From contig NZ_QENY01000020.1 of NCBI RefSeq assembly GCF_003096815.1, forward strand, positions 1 through 55,920: a stretch of DNA of 55,920 bases, given 5' to 3'. This document shows, in pieces, positions 35,534 through 44,264 of the stretch. Every line of letters begins with the position of its first letter. Position 1 is the first letter of the stretch. The translations under genes were made by a program, and so were the position numbers. This stretch comes from Hallella colorans. Lineage in GTDB: Bacteria; Bacteroidota; Bacteroidia; Bacteroidales; Bacteroidaceae. The notes beneath the pieces are model-generated. The model searched no databases. It saw only the letters and a list, made by a program, of their open reading frames with translations, and was not told the DNA's origin.

Positions 35534-35645
35534 GTTCGGGATAAACTCACCTTGTGTTCTGTTTTTGAAGTAAGGGTATAAGTCCTTTATCCCTGTCAAT
35601 TGGCAGGGATGGCTTTCTTGCCCATACAATTCAGTTTCGGTTATC

Positions 35646-35890
35646 TCAAAATATGGTCAGCTGGCCGCCTTTGTCTTCAATGCAAAAGTCTATATTTATA
35701 GATGGCTTCTTGTTGAGGAAACTATAGGCTGCGAGTACGTTCATTGCGAAGTTGAGTACGCTACGGTGTCTGGAATGTACCAGTTGAGCGACGTTCTTGA
35801 GTTCGTCATTGATGGTTTCTATGACCGACCTCTTCCTCAGTAGGATTTTGTCATACAAGGGCAGGAGCTTGTTTTTCATGTTGCATCCCA
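35646..35890 (-). pseudogene. IS982-family transposase, C-terminal fragment
   Basis: On the minus strand the translation MKNKLLPLYDKILLRKRSV.. continuing ETINDELKNVAQLVHSRHRS is the conserved C-terminal region of IS982 transposases (K-I-x-L-R-K-R-x-x-I-E-x-I-N-D-E-L-K-N). Only about 80 residues remain. The match ends near 35882-35890, where the sugar kinase remnant begins on the other strand. About 110 bases between the membrane protein stop and this fragment (35534-35645) are probably the terminal sequence of the element. Confidence 0.8.
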
Positions 35891-36585
35891 GAACGGTAAC
35901 CAATTATACTATGTACTATCCTACGGGAACGGTAGGGGTGGAACCCGATGCTGATGGTGTGCCCACCTATGAAATCCGGACCGGTGCGGCATGGGACTAT
36001 ATTTCTTTCACGCCTGATGTGGAAGCGACTACCCACAGCTGCAGTGCCGTTTGTTTCGGCTCATTGGCCCAGCGCAGTGAGCAGTCGAGAGCGACCATTG
36101 GAAAATTTCTCGATGCCAATCCGGACGACTGACTGAAGATTTTTGACATCTACCTGCATGGCAACTTCTACACCAGAGAGGTTGTCCAAGAGTCGCTTAA
36201 GCGATGCAACATCTTGAAAATTAACGATGAAGAACTTGTTGTCATCGATCGTCTTTTTGACTATCCGGGTCTCGACATTGAGAACAAGTGCTGGCTGATT
36301 CTCGGCAAATACAACCTCGACATGATCGTGCTGGCCTGCGGAACGAATGGCAGCTACGTGTTTGCAAAGAGCTTGAAGAACTTTCAGGAAACGCCCAAGG
36401 TGGAGGTTGCCGACACCGTAGGAGTCAGCGACTCGTTTAGCGGCGCTTTCACGGCCGCCATCCTGTCGGGCAAGCCCATCAGGGAGGCCCACGAACTGGC
36501 AGTGAAAGTGAGTGCTTACGTATGCACACAAAAGGGTGCCATGCCTCGACTTCCTGAGAAATTCACGTCAAAGATCAAAGGATAG
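35891..36585 (+). pseudogene. PfkB-family carbohydrate kinase, 5'-truncated with internal stop
   Basis: The translation contains PTGTVGVEPDADGVPTYEI, then SFTPDVEATTHSCSAVCFGS, then an in-frame TGA at 36130-36132, after which the protein resumes in the same frame (LKIFDIYLHGNFYTREVV) and ends with VADTVGVSDSFSGAFTAAIL and FTSKIKG. The G-x-x-D-x-F-x-G/A-like block, with Ser in place of Gly, matches the PfkB catalytic-base motif. Fructokinase-like members run about 300 residues; the first third is missing where the IS982 fragment abuts. The TGA probably replaced a Cys codon. I read it as inactive. Confidence 0.85.
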
Positions 36586-36601
36586 ACAAGACCGGAAACC
36601 A

Positions 36602-36650
36602 ATCGAGTAAGAGGTTGACATCTATGATTAGTGCTTGCCTCCTACTCGAT
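36602..36650. terminator. Imperfect hairpin after the sugar kinase remnant
   Basis: ATCGAGTAAGAGG (36602-36614) pairs with CCTCCTACTCGAT (36638-36650) with one mismatch, around a 23-base loop. There is no strong T-run. Confidence 0.35.
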
Positions 36651-36687
36651 TATGTCCTTGTGAGTTTCAGTGGACAGCAATCATTTT

Positions 36688-37779
36688 TTATCGTTTGTTT
36701 TGATGGGAGAAGCGTAAGTCAAATTTTTCCCCAATTCCAGGATAATTAGGTTGAAACTTAATGCCTAACAAGTAGGCAATTGTTGGAGCTATCTGATTAT
36801 TATAATAGTTGCCTATATAAATTCCTTGTGCGGGAATTCCCTTTCCAAAGGCCATGAGCCATGTTTGGTCGGAATTCTCGACACTCTTGCCATGATGAAG
36901 CCACCCTTTCTTGTCCTTGTCTCCGCGGCCGTGATCGCATGTCACAATTACAGTTGTCTGATCTTTATAAAACGGGTCGCTTTGCAAAAGGTTCCAAAGT
37001 TCCTGCAAATATGCATCTGTACTGCGAGCTGCATCAAGGTACAACTGGTATCTGCCGGCATGTGCCCACTCATCAGTATCACCATATCCAATAAAAACAA
37101 ACTTGGGATGTTGTGTGCGCAAGGCTTCCATAGCATATTCGTGGGTAAGGAAGTCAAAGCGTTCTTCACCCCAATAGCGTGGACAAAGTTCGGTAAGTTT
37201 GTCTAAATACTTTTCTCGCAATGTAGGTTTTTCCGTCATGGCATGCCGGTAGTTGGCATTTATCTTCAACCCACTGCGCTCCTCATTAAATATTTCGATA
37301 AAACGTCCCCAACTTCCAAAGCATAATACAGCGTCCTTGTATTGAGGTGACTGCTGTGCCACCTCGAATACGGTAGGATGTGGATTAGGTAAAGGAGCAT
37401 TGCTGTTGATGTTTTCGTCGTCGGCGAATCCACACAGCAATTCGTGATAACCAGGATAAGAAAACCACATCTGGTTGGTTACGTTCATCTTACTTCCCTC
37501 CCGTCTGTTGCCTATCATCACACCATGGTTATATATAAAACTCCATGTAAAGGGCATCAGTGCCTGCCGGCGCTCTTCTGGTGTTGAACGCCAATACATC
37601 TCTTTCATCCTATTTACATCACCAAATTCTTTTTGGTTGATGAGTAAAGAGTCGGCTCCGCCAAATAATTCTTGCCAACGGTAGCCATCAACAGTTACCA
37701 AAATCACTTTCTGTTCGGCTTTCAGCATCATTGGTGATGTTATCAGCGTGATGAGCAGAGTCAATAAAATCCTTTTCAT
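36688..37779 (-). CDS. Exported alkaline-phosphatase-superfamily enzyme (type I phosphodiesterase-like)
   Basis: A 363-residue protein with a signal peptide (MKRILLTLLITLITSPMMLKA). Metal and nucleophile motifs are intact. VILVTVDGYRWQELFGG gives the first Asp, and MWFSYPGYHELLCG is the nucleophile region. FIGYGDTDEWAHAGRY gives D and H, TVIVTCDHGRG is the D-H pair, and GWLHHGKSVENSD is the final His site. It should hydrolyse phosphomono- or diesters in the periplasm. It lies 60 bp after the SusD gene on the same strand, so a Sus-type importer may feed it or work with it. The substrate is unknown. Confidence 0.87.
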   Translation of the reverse strand: MKRILLTLLITLITSPMMLKAEQKVILVTVDGYRWQELFGGADSLLINQKEFGDVNRMKEMYWRSTPEERRQALMPFTWSFIYNHGVMIGNRREGSKMNVTNQMWFSYPGYHELLCGFADDENINSNAPLPNPHPTVFEVAQQSPQYKDAVLCFGSWGRFIEIFNEERSGLKINANYRHAMTEKPTLREKYLDKLTELCPRYWGEERFDFLTHEYAMEALRTQHPKFVFIGYGDTDEWAHAGRYQLYLDAARSTDAYLQELWNLLQSDPFYKDQTTVIVTCDHGRGDKDKKGWLHHGKSVENSDQTWLMAFGKGIPAQGIYIGNYYNNQIAPTIAYLLGIKFQPNYPGIGEKFDLRFSHQNKR

Positions 37780-37839
37780 ATCGATATTTTTCCTCGTGAT
37801 AATTATGAAATTACCACTCTATTTATTTTTTTTAATTAT

Positions 37840-39321
37840 TTACTTAATCCACCAAGGCTTTGAGGTAATCTTATCATTATTCTCTCCAAACTGCCTTGTA
37901 ACAGCCTCTTTTACATTCTCGGTATTATACTTGCTCTCTGTATCTGGATACATCCATCGGTAAGGTATTGGGGTATTGTTGAGATGTGCAAACTTGGGGT
38001 ACCCTGTACGCAGATGCTCAAAAAACGGATCCCAATTGCCTTGAAAGAAACTAACGCAATATTTTTGGAAGATAATGCGCTCTATTTTTTGCTCTGCCGA
38101 TAACGCCTCGTCCCATTTTACCGCATCGTGTTGCAAATACTTCTCGGCATCTTGGGGAGTAACATACTGAGCATACTCACGTGCGTAAGTATGATACCAT
38201 GCAAAAGATGCCTTAATGCCTTCTTCATAATGCCGCTTCGCATCACCGGCAATCCAACCTCTGACAACAGCTTCTGCCAAAATCTGCTGCAATTCGGCAT
38301 AGCCTAACAGCATAGTCGGCTCGCCTGTGGGATGTATACGATAGCGAGCATTGATTTGTGAAATCTGCCCAGCTCCTACCAAGTTCTTGTTTTCACCATA
38401 CGGCACGGTGGGGTTGCCACCCGCATAAGCTGTAAAATCAGAGACTGCTTTACCAGCATTCGAAGCTTCGTTGGTGGGCAACGCAAAGAGAAACAACCGT
38501 GGATCCTTACATGCGGTCATTCGGTCAACAAACGTCTTATCCATATAAAATCCTGACCACTGCGCGTTAAATTGCGGATAGCGATTGCCCTCCTGGTCGA
38601 TATATTGTAGCTGCCCATTTTCCGAATTGTCAGAAATCAGAGGTAAGGAAGCCACTTGTCTAAACTCGCTTTGCACCTGATGCTTGCCCACCGTTTGCTT
38701 ATTCGACAGGGTGAGCAATACCTTCAGCCGGAATGAGTTTGCCAATTTCTGCCACATGCTGGCAGCTCCTCCGTAAATAATGTCGCCTTGTATCTGCTCC
38801 CCTTTTGCCGCAGCCTTAGCCAACTCCTCGTTTGCCAATGCCAGTTCATCCAACACGCCAGCGAACACCATTTCCTGCGTGTCATATTTAGGGGTAAACA
38901 GGGCTTTTTGCTCGCCCTGTAAAGCTTCCGAATAAGGTATATCACCAAACTGCAGCGTTAAGTTATAAAAATAATATGCTCTAAAGAAGTGGTACAACCC
39001 GTTGTATGCTGTGCTGCCAACCCGATCGGCCTCTTCTTTCAGTTTGACAACCTGAAGCAATTCGTTGTTATAAAATGAGAAGTCGCCCCGGTTCCATTCA
39101 TAAAACTGCTCGGTGTTATGTCCATCGGTTTGTACCACCATTTTATATGCATACATACCACCTGTTCCCCGCCAGAAAGCTTTTTCACAAATATTTGGCA
39201 AAATAAGCTTGGGCGAAACTGCTGCCGGGTCGTTAGGATTGTCGTTAAGGTCGCCGAAGTCACTGCACGAACAGGCTAACGTTCCTACCAATGCAAGGGA
39301 GATTAAAATTTTTGTCTTCAT
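37840..39321 (-). CDS. SusD/RagB-family nutrient-binding outer-membrane lipoprotein
   Basis: A 493-residue protein with a lipoprotein signal (LISLALVGTLACSCSDFGD). The N-terminus LNDNPNDPAAVSPKLILPNI and the helical TPR-like blocks YNGLYHFFRAYYFYNLTLQFGDIPYSEA match the SusD-like_2 branch. It sits on the cell surface as the lid of the SusC channel. It starts 21 bp after susC, and the phosphatase gene follows. Confidence 0.93.
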   Translation of the reverse strand: MKTKILISLALVGTLACSCSDFGDLNDNPNDPAAVSPKLILPNICEKAFWRGTGGMYAYKMVVQTDGHNTEQFYEWNRGDFSFYNNELLQVVKLKEEADRVGSTAYNGLYHFFRAYYFYNLTLQFGDIPYSEALQGEQKALFTPKYDTQEMVFAGVLDELALANEELAKAAAKGEQIQGDIIYGGAASMWQKLANSFRLKVLLTLSNKQTVGKHQVQSEFRQVASLPLISDNSENGQLQYIDQEGNRYPQFNAQWSGFYMDKTFVDRMTACKDPRLFLFALPTNEASNAGKAVSDFTAYAGGNPTVPYGENKNLVGAGQISQINARYRIHPTGEPTMLLGYAELQQILAEAVVRGWIAGDAKRHYEEGIKASFAWYHTYAREYAQYVTPQDAEKYLQHDAVKWDEALSAEQKIERIIFQKYCVSFFQGNWDPFFEHLRTGYPKFAHLNNTPIPYRWMYPDTESKYNTENVKEAVTRQFGENNDKITSKPWWIK

Positions 39322-39342
39322 ATTGATGTACTATTCTGTCAT

Positions 39343-42300
39343 TTAAAATTTTATGTTGAAACCTAATCCTACATATCGTGCCGTGGGGTCTGTTGCTCCG
39401 TTGTCATGGCTGCCATCCCCGCTCACGTCGGGATCTACATAGGGTGCCTTTGCCCAAAGCACAGGATTATTACAGAAAAACGTAGCTGTTAACCCTTTTA
39501 TAGCACTTGTTGATGCCAGGAAGCGATGAAAGTCATACGACAAGCTAATATGCCTTATCTTGAGATAAGTACGGCTAAAGGTATTGGCAAATAGCTTATC
39601 CATGCCATCAGTAACGATGGCTCTGTAAGGATAGTTTTGGCACCACGATTGCCAGTCTACAGCTTTGTCAAAGGTTTCATACTTGCGGGTATCAGACACT
39701 ACATTGCCATGAACATCATACGAAACCTCACCCGAGACCACTCTTACTGCATTGGGCACATACACAGGCTTGCCCGTAGCATATTCCTCGTCACGATATT
39801 GTACAGACTTAGGATGTTTGCCGCCCCACCATATCTTAGGACTCAGGTTAGAGAACATTAAGCCTCCTATGGCGGCATTGAGATCTATGCCGATGGTAAA
39901 ATCGTTGATGTGTATCGTGTTTTGCATACCCAGTCGCCAATCGGGCTCAGCATGTCCTATCTTGCGCTGATAGGGGTCACGCAAAGGCTGCCCGTTTGCA
40001 TCCACGATGACACGGCCGTCAGAATTTCGCTGCCATACTCTGGCATAGTAATCGTCAGCCCGGTCATTATTACGAAGATTGCCAAAGTATTGCTCACCTC
40101 CATATATCTCTGTAAGGCGCCGCACTCTATGGCTGGCGTTGAAATTAAAGTTCCATTTTATATTCTTATTTTGAACAGCTTTCACGCCTAATATCATTTC
40201 CAAGCCATTGGTAGTATATGTGTTTCCATTAATCTTACGCGAATTGAAACCAGAGGCTTGAGAGATAAGCATGTCCAGTATCTGATTGGTATCAACCGAT
40301 CGATAGTAGCTCAGGTCGAGTGACACCCGCTTTAAGAACGAGGTAGAAAGCCCCACTTCAAATTGTGCCGTCTTTTGTGGCTTAATATCGGCATTGACCA
40401 GATTTGACGGGTAGTTCACCACCGTGTTGCTCCCCCATGATGACTCTTTTCTGTATACTTGTTGTATTTGGTAGGGATCAAGGTCGCTCGAGACAGTAGC
40501 CCACGAGGTAAGGAACTTGAGGTAGTCTACATATTTAGGCATCTTTACATAGTCAGATACTACCGTACTAAGGGCTACCGACGGATAGAAATACGAATTG
40601 TTGCCTTTTGCAATGGTAGAAGACCAGTCGTTACGCCCCGTCAAGGTAAGATAAGCATATTTGGAAAGGTCAAGGTTTACAGCACCATACACACTTCTAA
40701 TTTGCTTTTCGTTACGTGTACCCCAATACGGCATCTCTGGGTCGTAGGTTAAGATTGAGCCGGTGGAGTTTTTCAGCGAATAGATATTGGGTACGTTCAG
40801 ACCGTCGGTCGACGCATAATCATTGCGATAAGTGCGATAAAAGATAGAGCTACCCGCATTTAAAGTAAGGTTAATATCGTTGAGGAACGATTTGGTATAA
40901 GTTACCAGCACATCAGCATCGATGTTATCCTGACTAATATTCCATACCTTATAGGCTCCCTCTCGCGAGTCGCCATAGTTAAGATACGACTTGGGAATCT
41001 TGTTCTCCTCAAGGTTACGATTGGAACGTAGCGACATGCGCCCCATAACGTTAAGCTGTGGCAGCACCTGATAATTTAGTCTTAGTTGTGCCGTCGTAAC
41101 ATTCCTGCGTTGTGCGTGTCGGGCCTGCATCAAGGCAAAGTAGGGGTTGTTGTACCAAGCATAGTTGTAATTGGCTTGCTTGTAACCTTCCATTCCCGGC
41201 ACCCATTGATGTTTTTTAAGCTCTCGAATATCGATGTCATCGCCCATCCACTCGACAATGGAGTACATAAAATTGGAAGGGTGATAACCGTAATCCGGAT
41301 AATTGGGCGAAATAACTGCATTATAGTTGAGCATGGCATCCACCATAAGTTTATTCGAAATCTGATAGCTCGTATTGAGGTTAAACCCTGCTGTATGCAG
41401 CGAGGTTGCCGGAGCTTGCCCTTTTTGGTAGGCATACTGCCCAAGCAGGTACACCTTCGCTTTCTTGCCCATGTACGAAAGTGACAGGGTGTTGTTGGTA
41501 ATAAAGCCAGTTTCCAAGAACTCACGAAGGTTGTCATACGAATTCAGCGGCATTGGCACTCGCTCGTAACGGCCTTGATCATCGTATTGAGTGCCCTTAA
41601 CGCTACCCCACCAGGGAGTTTCCTCACCAGTTACCTTATCACGAATAGGACTATTCCACTGGGGTGCCATGTTGCCCACGCCCAGCTTGGGGCCCCATTG
41701 CATGTCATCATCCGACTTGCCGCCGCCCTCACCATCCCAGAAGGCATATTGGCCATTCGAGCCACTACCATATAAGTGTTGTGTTTCGGGATAAGCCACA
41801 AAACCGGCACTGACCATATTCTTGGTAGAGAAATTAATTTCTATACCCTCGGTGATGGCTTGCTTGGTGGTAATCATGATAGCGCCGTTTTTTCCACGAG
41901 CCCCATATAGCGCCGAGGCTGCCGTACCTTTCAGTACGTTGATGCTGGCAATGTTCTCGCTCGATACATCAAACATGTCCGACTCGATAGGCACACCATC
42001 TAAAACAATGAGCGGCGTGTGGCCACGAAGTGAGAAAGAGGGTGTCTCAAACAGGCTGGAAGGCACCGAAACCGTAAGGCCGGCAACTTGCCCTTGTAGC
42101 GAGGAACCCACGTTGACATTGCCTTGGGCTGTTAATTCTTTGCTTGTAACTTGTTGGGTAGTATACCCCAGCTTCTTTTTCTCCTGTCTGATACCGATGG
42201 CTGTAACTACAACCTCATCAATATCCTGAGTCTCAGTTTTTAAAAACACATCAAGGGGAGAACTCGTAACCTGAACGGTTTTAGTGATATCACCTAAATA

Positions 42301-42510
42301 CGAGAACTCCAATTTGTCGTTTTTATTGGCTTGTATAGTATAATGACCCTCTAAATCGGTAACAACTGCACGCTTGGTACCTTTCACCCGCACGGTTGCT
42401 CCCGCAATAGGCCCCATTTTGTCTGTTACCTGGCCTGTAACTTTCAACGATTGCGCTAACAAGTTGATGCTTAGCAGCAACATACAAGATAATAAGAATA
42501 TCTTTTTCAT
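39343..42510 (-). CDS. SusC/RagA-family TonB-linked outer-membrane receptor
   Basis: A 1055-residue protein. A signal peptide (MKKIFLLSCMLLLSINLLAQ) precedes a carboxypeptidase-regulatory-like domain (about 24-110, VTGQVTDKMGPIAGATVRVKG). A TonB box-like EVVVTAIG leads into a plug with SSLQGQVAGLTVSVP and a barrel that ends in F (VGLGFNIKF). It imports a ligand using TonB energy together with the SusD partner encoded 21 bp away. The small secreted protein gene upstream ends 9 bp before it. No glycoside hydrolase accompanies it here, while an exported phosphatase does. Confidence 0.95.
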   Translation of the reverse strand: MKKIFLLSCMLLLSINLLAQSLKVTGQVTDKMGPIAGATVRVKGTKRAVVTDLEGHYTIQANKNDKLEFSYLGDITKTVQVTSSPLDVFLKTETQDIDEVVVTAIGIRQEKKKLGYTTQQVTSKELTAQGNVNVGSSLQGQVAGLTVSVPSSLFETPSFSLRGHTPLIVLDGVPIESDMFDVSSENIASINVLKGTAASALYGARGKNGAIMITTKQAITEGIEINFSTKNMVSAGFVAYPETQHLYGSGSNGQYAFWDGEGGGKSDDDMQWGPKLGVGNMAPQWNSPIRDKVTGEETPWWGSVKGTQYDDQGRYERVPMPLNSYDNLREFLETGFITNNTLSLSYMGKKAKVYLLGQYAYQKGQAPATSLHTAGFNLNTSYQISNKLMVDAMLNYNAVISPNYPDYGYHPSNFMYSIVEWMGDDIDIRELKKHQWVPGMEGYKQANYNYAWYNNPYFALMQARHAQRRNVTTAQLRLNYQVLPQLNVMGRMSLRSNRNLEENKIPKSYLNYGDSREGAYKVWNISQDNIDADVLVTYTKSFLNDINLTLNAGSSIFYRTYRNDYASTDGLNVPNIYSLKNSTGSILTYDPEMPYWGTRNEKQIRSVYGAVNLDLSKYAYLTLTGRNDWSSTIAKGNNSYFYPSVALSTVVSDYVKMPKYVDYLKFLTSWATVSSDLDPYQIQQVYRKESSWGSNTVVNYPSNLVNADIKPQKTAQFEVGLSTSFLKRVSLDLSYYRSVDTNQILDMLISQASGFNSRKINGNTYTTNGLEMILGVKAVQNKNIKWNFNFNASHRVRRLTEIYGGEQYFGNLRNNDRADDYYARVWQRNSDGRVIVDANGQPLRDPYQRKIGHAEPDWRLGMQNTIHINDFTIGIDLNAAIGGLMFSNLSPKIWWGGKHPKSVQYRDEEYATGKPVYVPNAVRVVSGEVSYDVHGNVVSDTRKYETFDKAVDWQSWCQNYPYRAIVTDGMDKLFANTFSRTYLKIRHISLSYDFHRFLASTSAIKGLTATFFCNNPVLWAKAPYVDPDVSGDGSHDNGATDPTARYVGLGFNIKF

Positions 42511-42519
42511 CAGAATATG

Positions 42520-43032
42520 TTATTTCAATGTTACTTGTGAGAAAAGACTCATGAGCTTCTGGTAATCTTTCTTATTCTCGTGCAGTGCCTTCTCAAAAGA
42601 CTTGCTATCCTCTGAATAAAAAGCCGAGATAGCAACATTAAGCACTTGGTTGAGTTGGGTTGTTGCGTCTTCTGTCGAAATCTTATGTGTCTTCATTTCT
42701 TCCTCAAGGCCTTTAGAAACTCTTTTCACGGCATTGAAAAGCTCGCTTTTCCGGGTGACAATACGAGTGGTAGGGTCGCCGGGCACAACTGGTATGCGCT
42801 TAAAGCAAAGTTCTTGCAGCTGATTGTACAAAAACTCGGTCTTCTTGTCAAACACCGAATGGCTTTCAACTGCTTGTAACTGAAGCTCAGTGGGTTTGGC
42901 TACGCTGTACATAAACTGCCATGTACTCACACCATGGTTGCTATTTATGTTTTCCGCACCAATCATATTTCCTGCCCATGGCAACTGCATTTGAAACATT
43001 AAAATAAACGTTACTAAACTAAACTTCTTCAT
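42520..43032 (-). CDS. Small secreted protein at the head of the Sus-like operon
   Basis: About 170 residues from the ATG at 43032; an upstream in-frame start at 43095 would overlap the promoter. A signal peptide (MKKFSLVTFILMFQMQLPWA) is followed by an all-helical, charged mature part (VFDKKTEFLYNQLQELCFKR; SELFNAVKRVSKGLEEEMKT; SFEKALHENKKDYQKLMSLF). I recognise no family. It is the first gene of the minus-strand operon and ends 9 bp before susC. Confidence 0.65.
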   Translation of the reverse strand: MKKFSLVTFILMFQMQLPWAGNMIGAENINSNHGVSTWQFMYSVAKPTELQLQAVESHSVFDKKTEFLYNQLQELCFKRIPVVPGDPTTRIVTRKSELFNAVKRVSKGLEEEMKTHKISTEDATTQLNQVLNVAISAFYSEDSKSFEKALHENKKDYQKLMSLFSQVTLK

Positions 43033-43059
43033 CTTTTTACCTATTTTAATTATTTGTTG

Positions 43060-43067
43060 CAAAATTA
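43060..43067 (-). promoter_or_regulatory. Promoter -7 box for the Sus-like operon
   Basis: TAATTTTG on the minus strand; start near 43053, with a leader of about 20 bases. Confidence 0.55.
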
Positions 43068-43187
43068 CACAGCAAGGGTTAAGAAGTTGTTTCAACCATT
43101 ATACATTGTTACTTCTACTCAATTACAAAAATATTACAGGTGAAAATGTTTGGAATAATATAAAAATTAACTCTGCGCAAGGGCTAA

Positions 43188-43379
43188 AGGAAAGATAAAC
43201 TTGCTGCTCCTCAAAAAGCTTACACGGAAAAAACTAAAAAAAGCGGGCAGATTGAAGTGGCCTATGCCCAACTCCGTCCGATGTCAAATGTTCTTTACCA
43301 TAAGTTGGGCATCTTGTATCACAATTACCAGAGGGATGTGGGCTTTTTCTACGCTAACCACGCAACAAAATCACAATAA
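43188..43379 (+). pseudogene. Open remnant without a start codon between the two receptor loci
   Basis: A 64-codon frame with no ATG until its middle reads like the C-terminal tail of a protein (LAAPQKAYTEKTKKSGQIEV, then AYAQLRPMSNVLYHKLGILY, then QRDVGFFYANHA). It is preceded by a TAA. I do not recognise it. It lies between the divergent promoters of the Sus-like operon and the regulator, suggesting that an older gene was truncated here. Confidence 0.3.
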
Positions 43380-43384
43380 ATGAG

Positions 43385-43392
43385 TATCTTTG
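43385..43392 (+). promoter_or_regulatory. Promoter -7 box for the winged-helix regulator
   Basis: TATCTTTG; start near 43399, leader about 25 bases. Confidence 0.55.
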
Positions 43393-43423
43393 CCCAACAG
43401 ATAACTATTTAAAGCAATAGCTT

Positions 43424-44158
43424 ATGAAATCTTATCACGCACTCATTGTCTTTCTACTACTAGCGTTATCAGCATCCATAACAAGTGTTCATAGTTACAA
43501 AGTGGCTAAAAACATCATCATTACGGATATGAACCAAGCGTTAGAGCAGACCCTCGCCCACAAAACAGTGGCATGGATTACGCCCGATACCATCCAAAAC
43601 TATAAGCAAAACTTAAAGATAGAGGCACTGAAAAACGAGTCGTTTATCACTTATGCGCAAACAGCTACACCACAAACACTATGCAGTAAACCGATGATAT
43701 GGAAAGATCAAACCGCCAAACCGATAGCTTTCCAATCGTATGCCACCTGCTCTTTCGCCACCATTTGGAAAATTTCTGATCAACGATCATCGGCTTTTTT
43801 CTGTTTGCTCCTTATGCTGTGGACAACAGCCTATGCCTTTTGGCACAGAAAGCAAAAAAACACCCAACCCATTATCGGCACACTTGTCTATGCTAAAGAC
43901 AAACAATGCTTCATAGGAATACACCATGAAACAATCCGTTTCACACCAATGCAAACCGAATTGATGCAACTTTTCCTTTCTACACCCGACCTCAAGCTAT
44001 CTAAACAAACTATATGCGACCATTTGTGGCATAAAAAGCCCGATGCTAGCGACACGCTTTACACACTTGTTCGCCGACTCCGTCTTATCCTTCAAGAGCA
44101 TGCAAAATGTACCATTTCATCGGACAATAAAGGGTATTACGAACTAAAACAGCTCTAA
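43424..44158 (+). CDS. Membrane-anchored winged-helix transcription regulator
   Basis: A 244-residue protein. It has an N-terminal membrane segment (about 5-22), a short extracytoplasmic domain (about 25-125) and a second membrane segment at about 127-141 (AFFCLLLMLWTTAYAFW). The cytoplasmic winged helix (about 160-240) carries IRFTPMQTELMQLFLS, LSKQTICDHLWHKKPDASDT and LYTLVRRLRLIL, as in OmpR/PhoB-type effector domains. The DNA-binding part is at the C-terminus, the reverse of ToxR. It faces the Sus-like operon and is followed by a receptor, so it may sense a ligand in the envelope and control one or both. Confidence 0.75.
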   Translation: MKSYHALIVFLLLALSASITSVHSYKVAKNIIITDMNQALEQTLAHKTVAWITPDTIQNYKQNLKIEALKNESFITYAQTATPQTLCSKPMIWKDQTAKPIAFQSYATCSFATIWKISDQRSSAFFCLLLMLWTTAYAFWHRKQKNTQPIIGTLVYAKDKQCFIGIHHETIRFTPMQTELMQLFLSTPDLKLSKQTICDHLWHKKPDASDTLYTLVRRLRLILQEHAKCTISSDNKGYYELKQL

Positions 44159-44166
44159 CATACATA

Positions 44167-44208
44167 GGCTGATAATGGAATGTCAGACCATTGTCAGCCT
44201 CTTTTTTT
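44167..44208 (+). terminator. Terminator of the regulator gene
   Basis: GGCTGATAATGG pairs with CCATTGTCAGCC (one G-T pair), followed by a T-run. The end of that run (44206-44209, TTTG) also serves as the likely -33 box of the next promoter. Confidence 0.85.
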
Positions 44209-44237
44209 GCCCTTTCATTTCTGACGATCTATCTTTG
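44206..44237 (+). promoter_or_regulatory. Promoter of the beta-barrel receptor gene
   Basis: TTTG (44206-44209) and TATCTTTG (44230-44237), 20 bases apart. The start near 44244 supports the ATG at 44265. Confidence 0.65.
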
Positions 44238-44264
44238 CTACACAAAACCATAAACATTGCAAAG

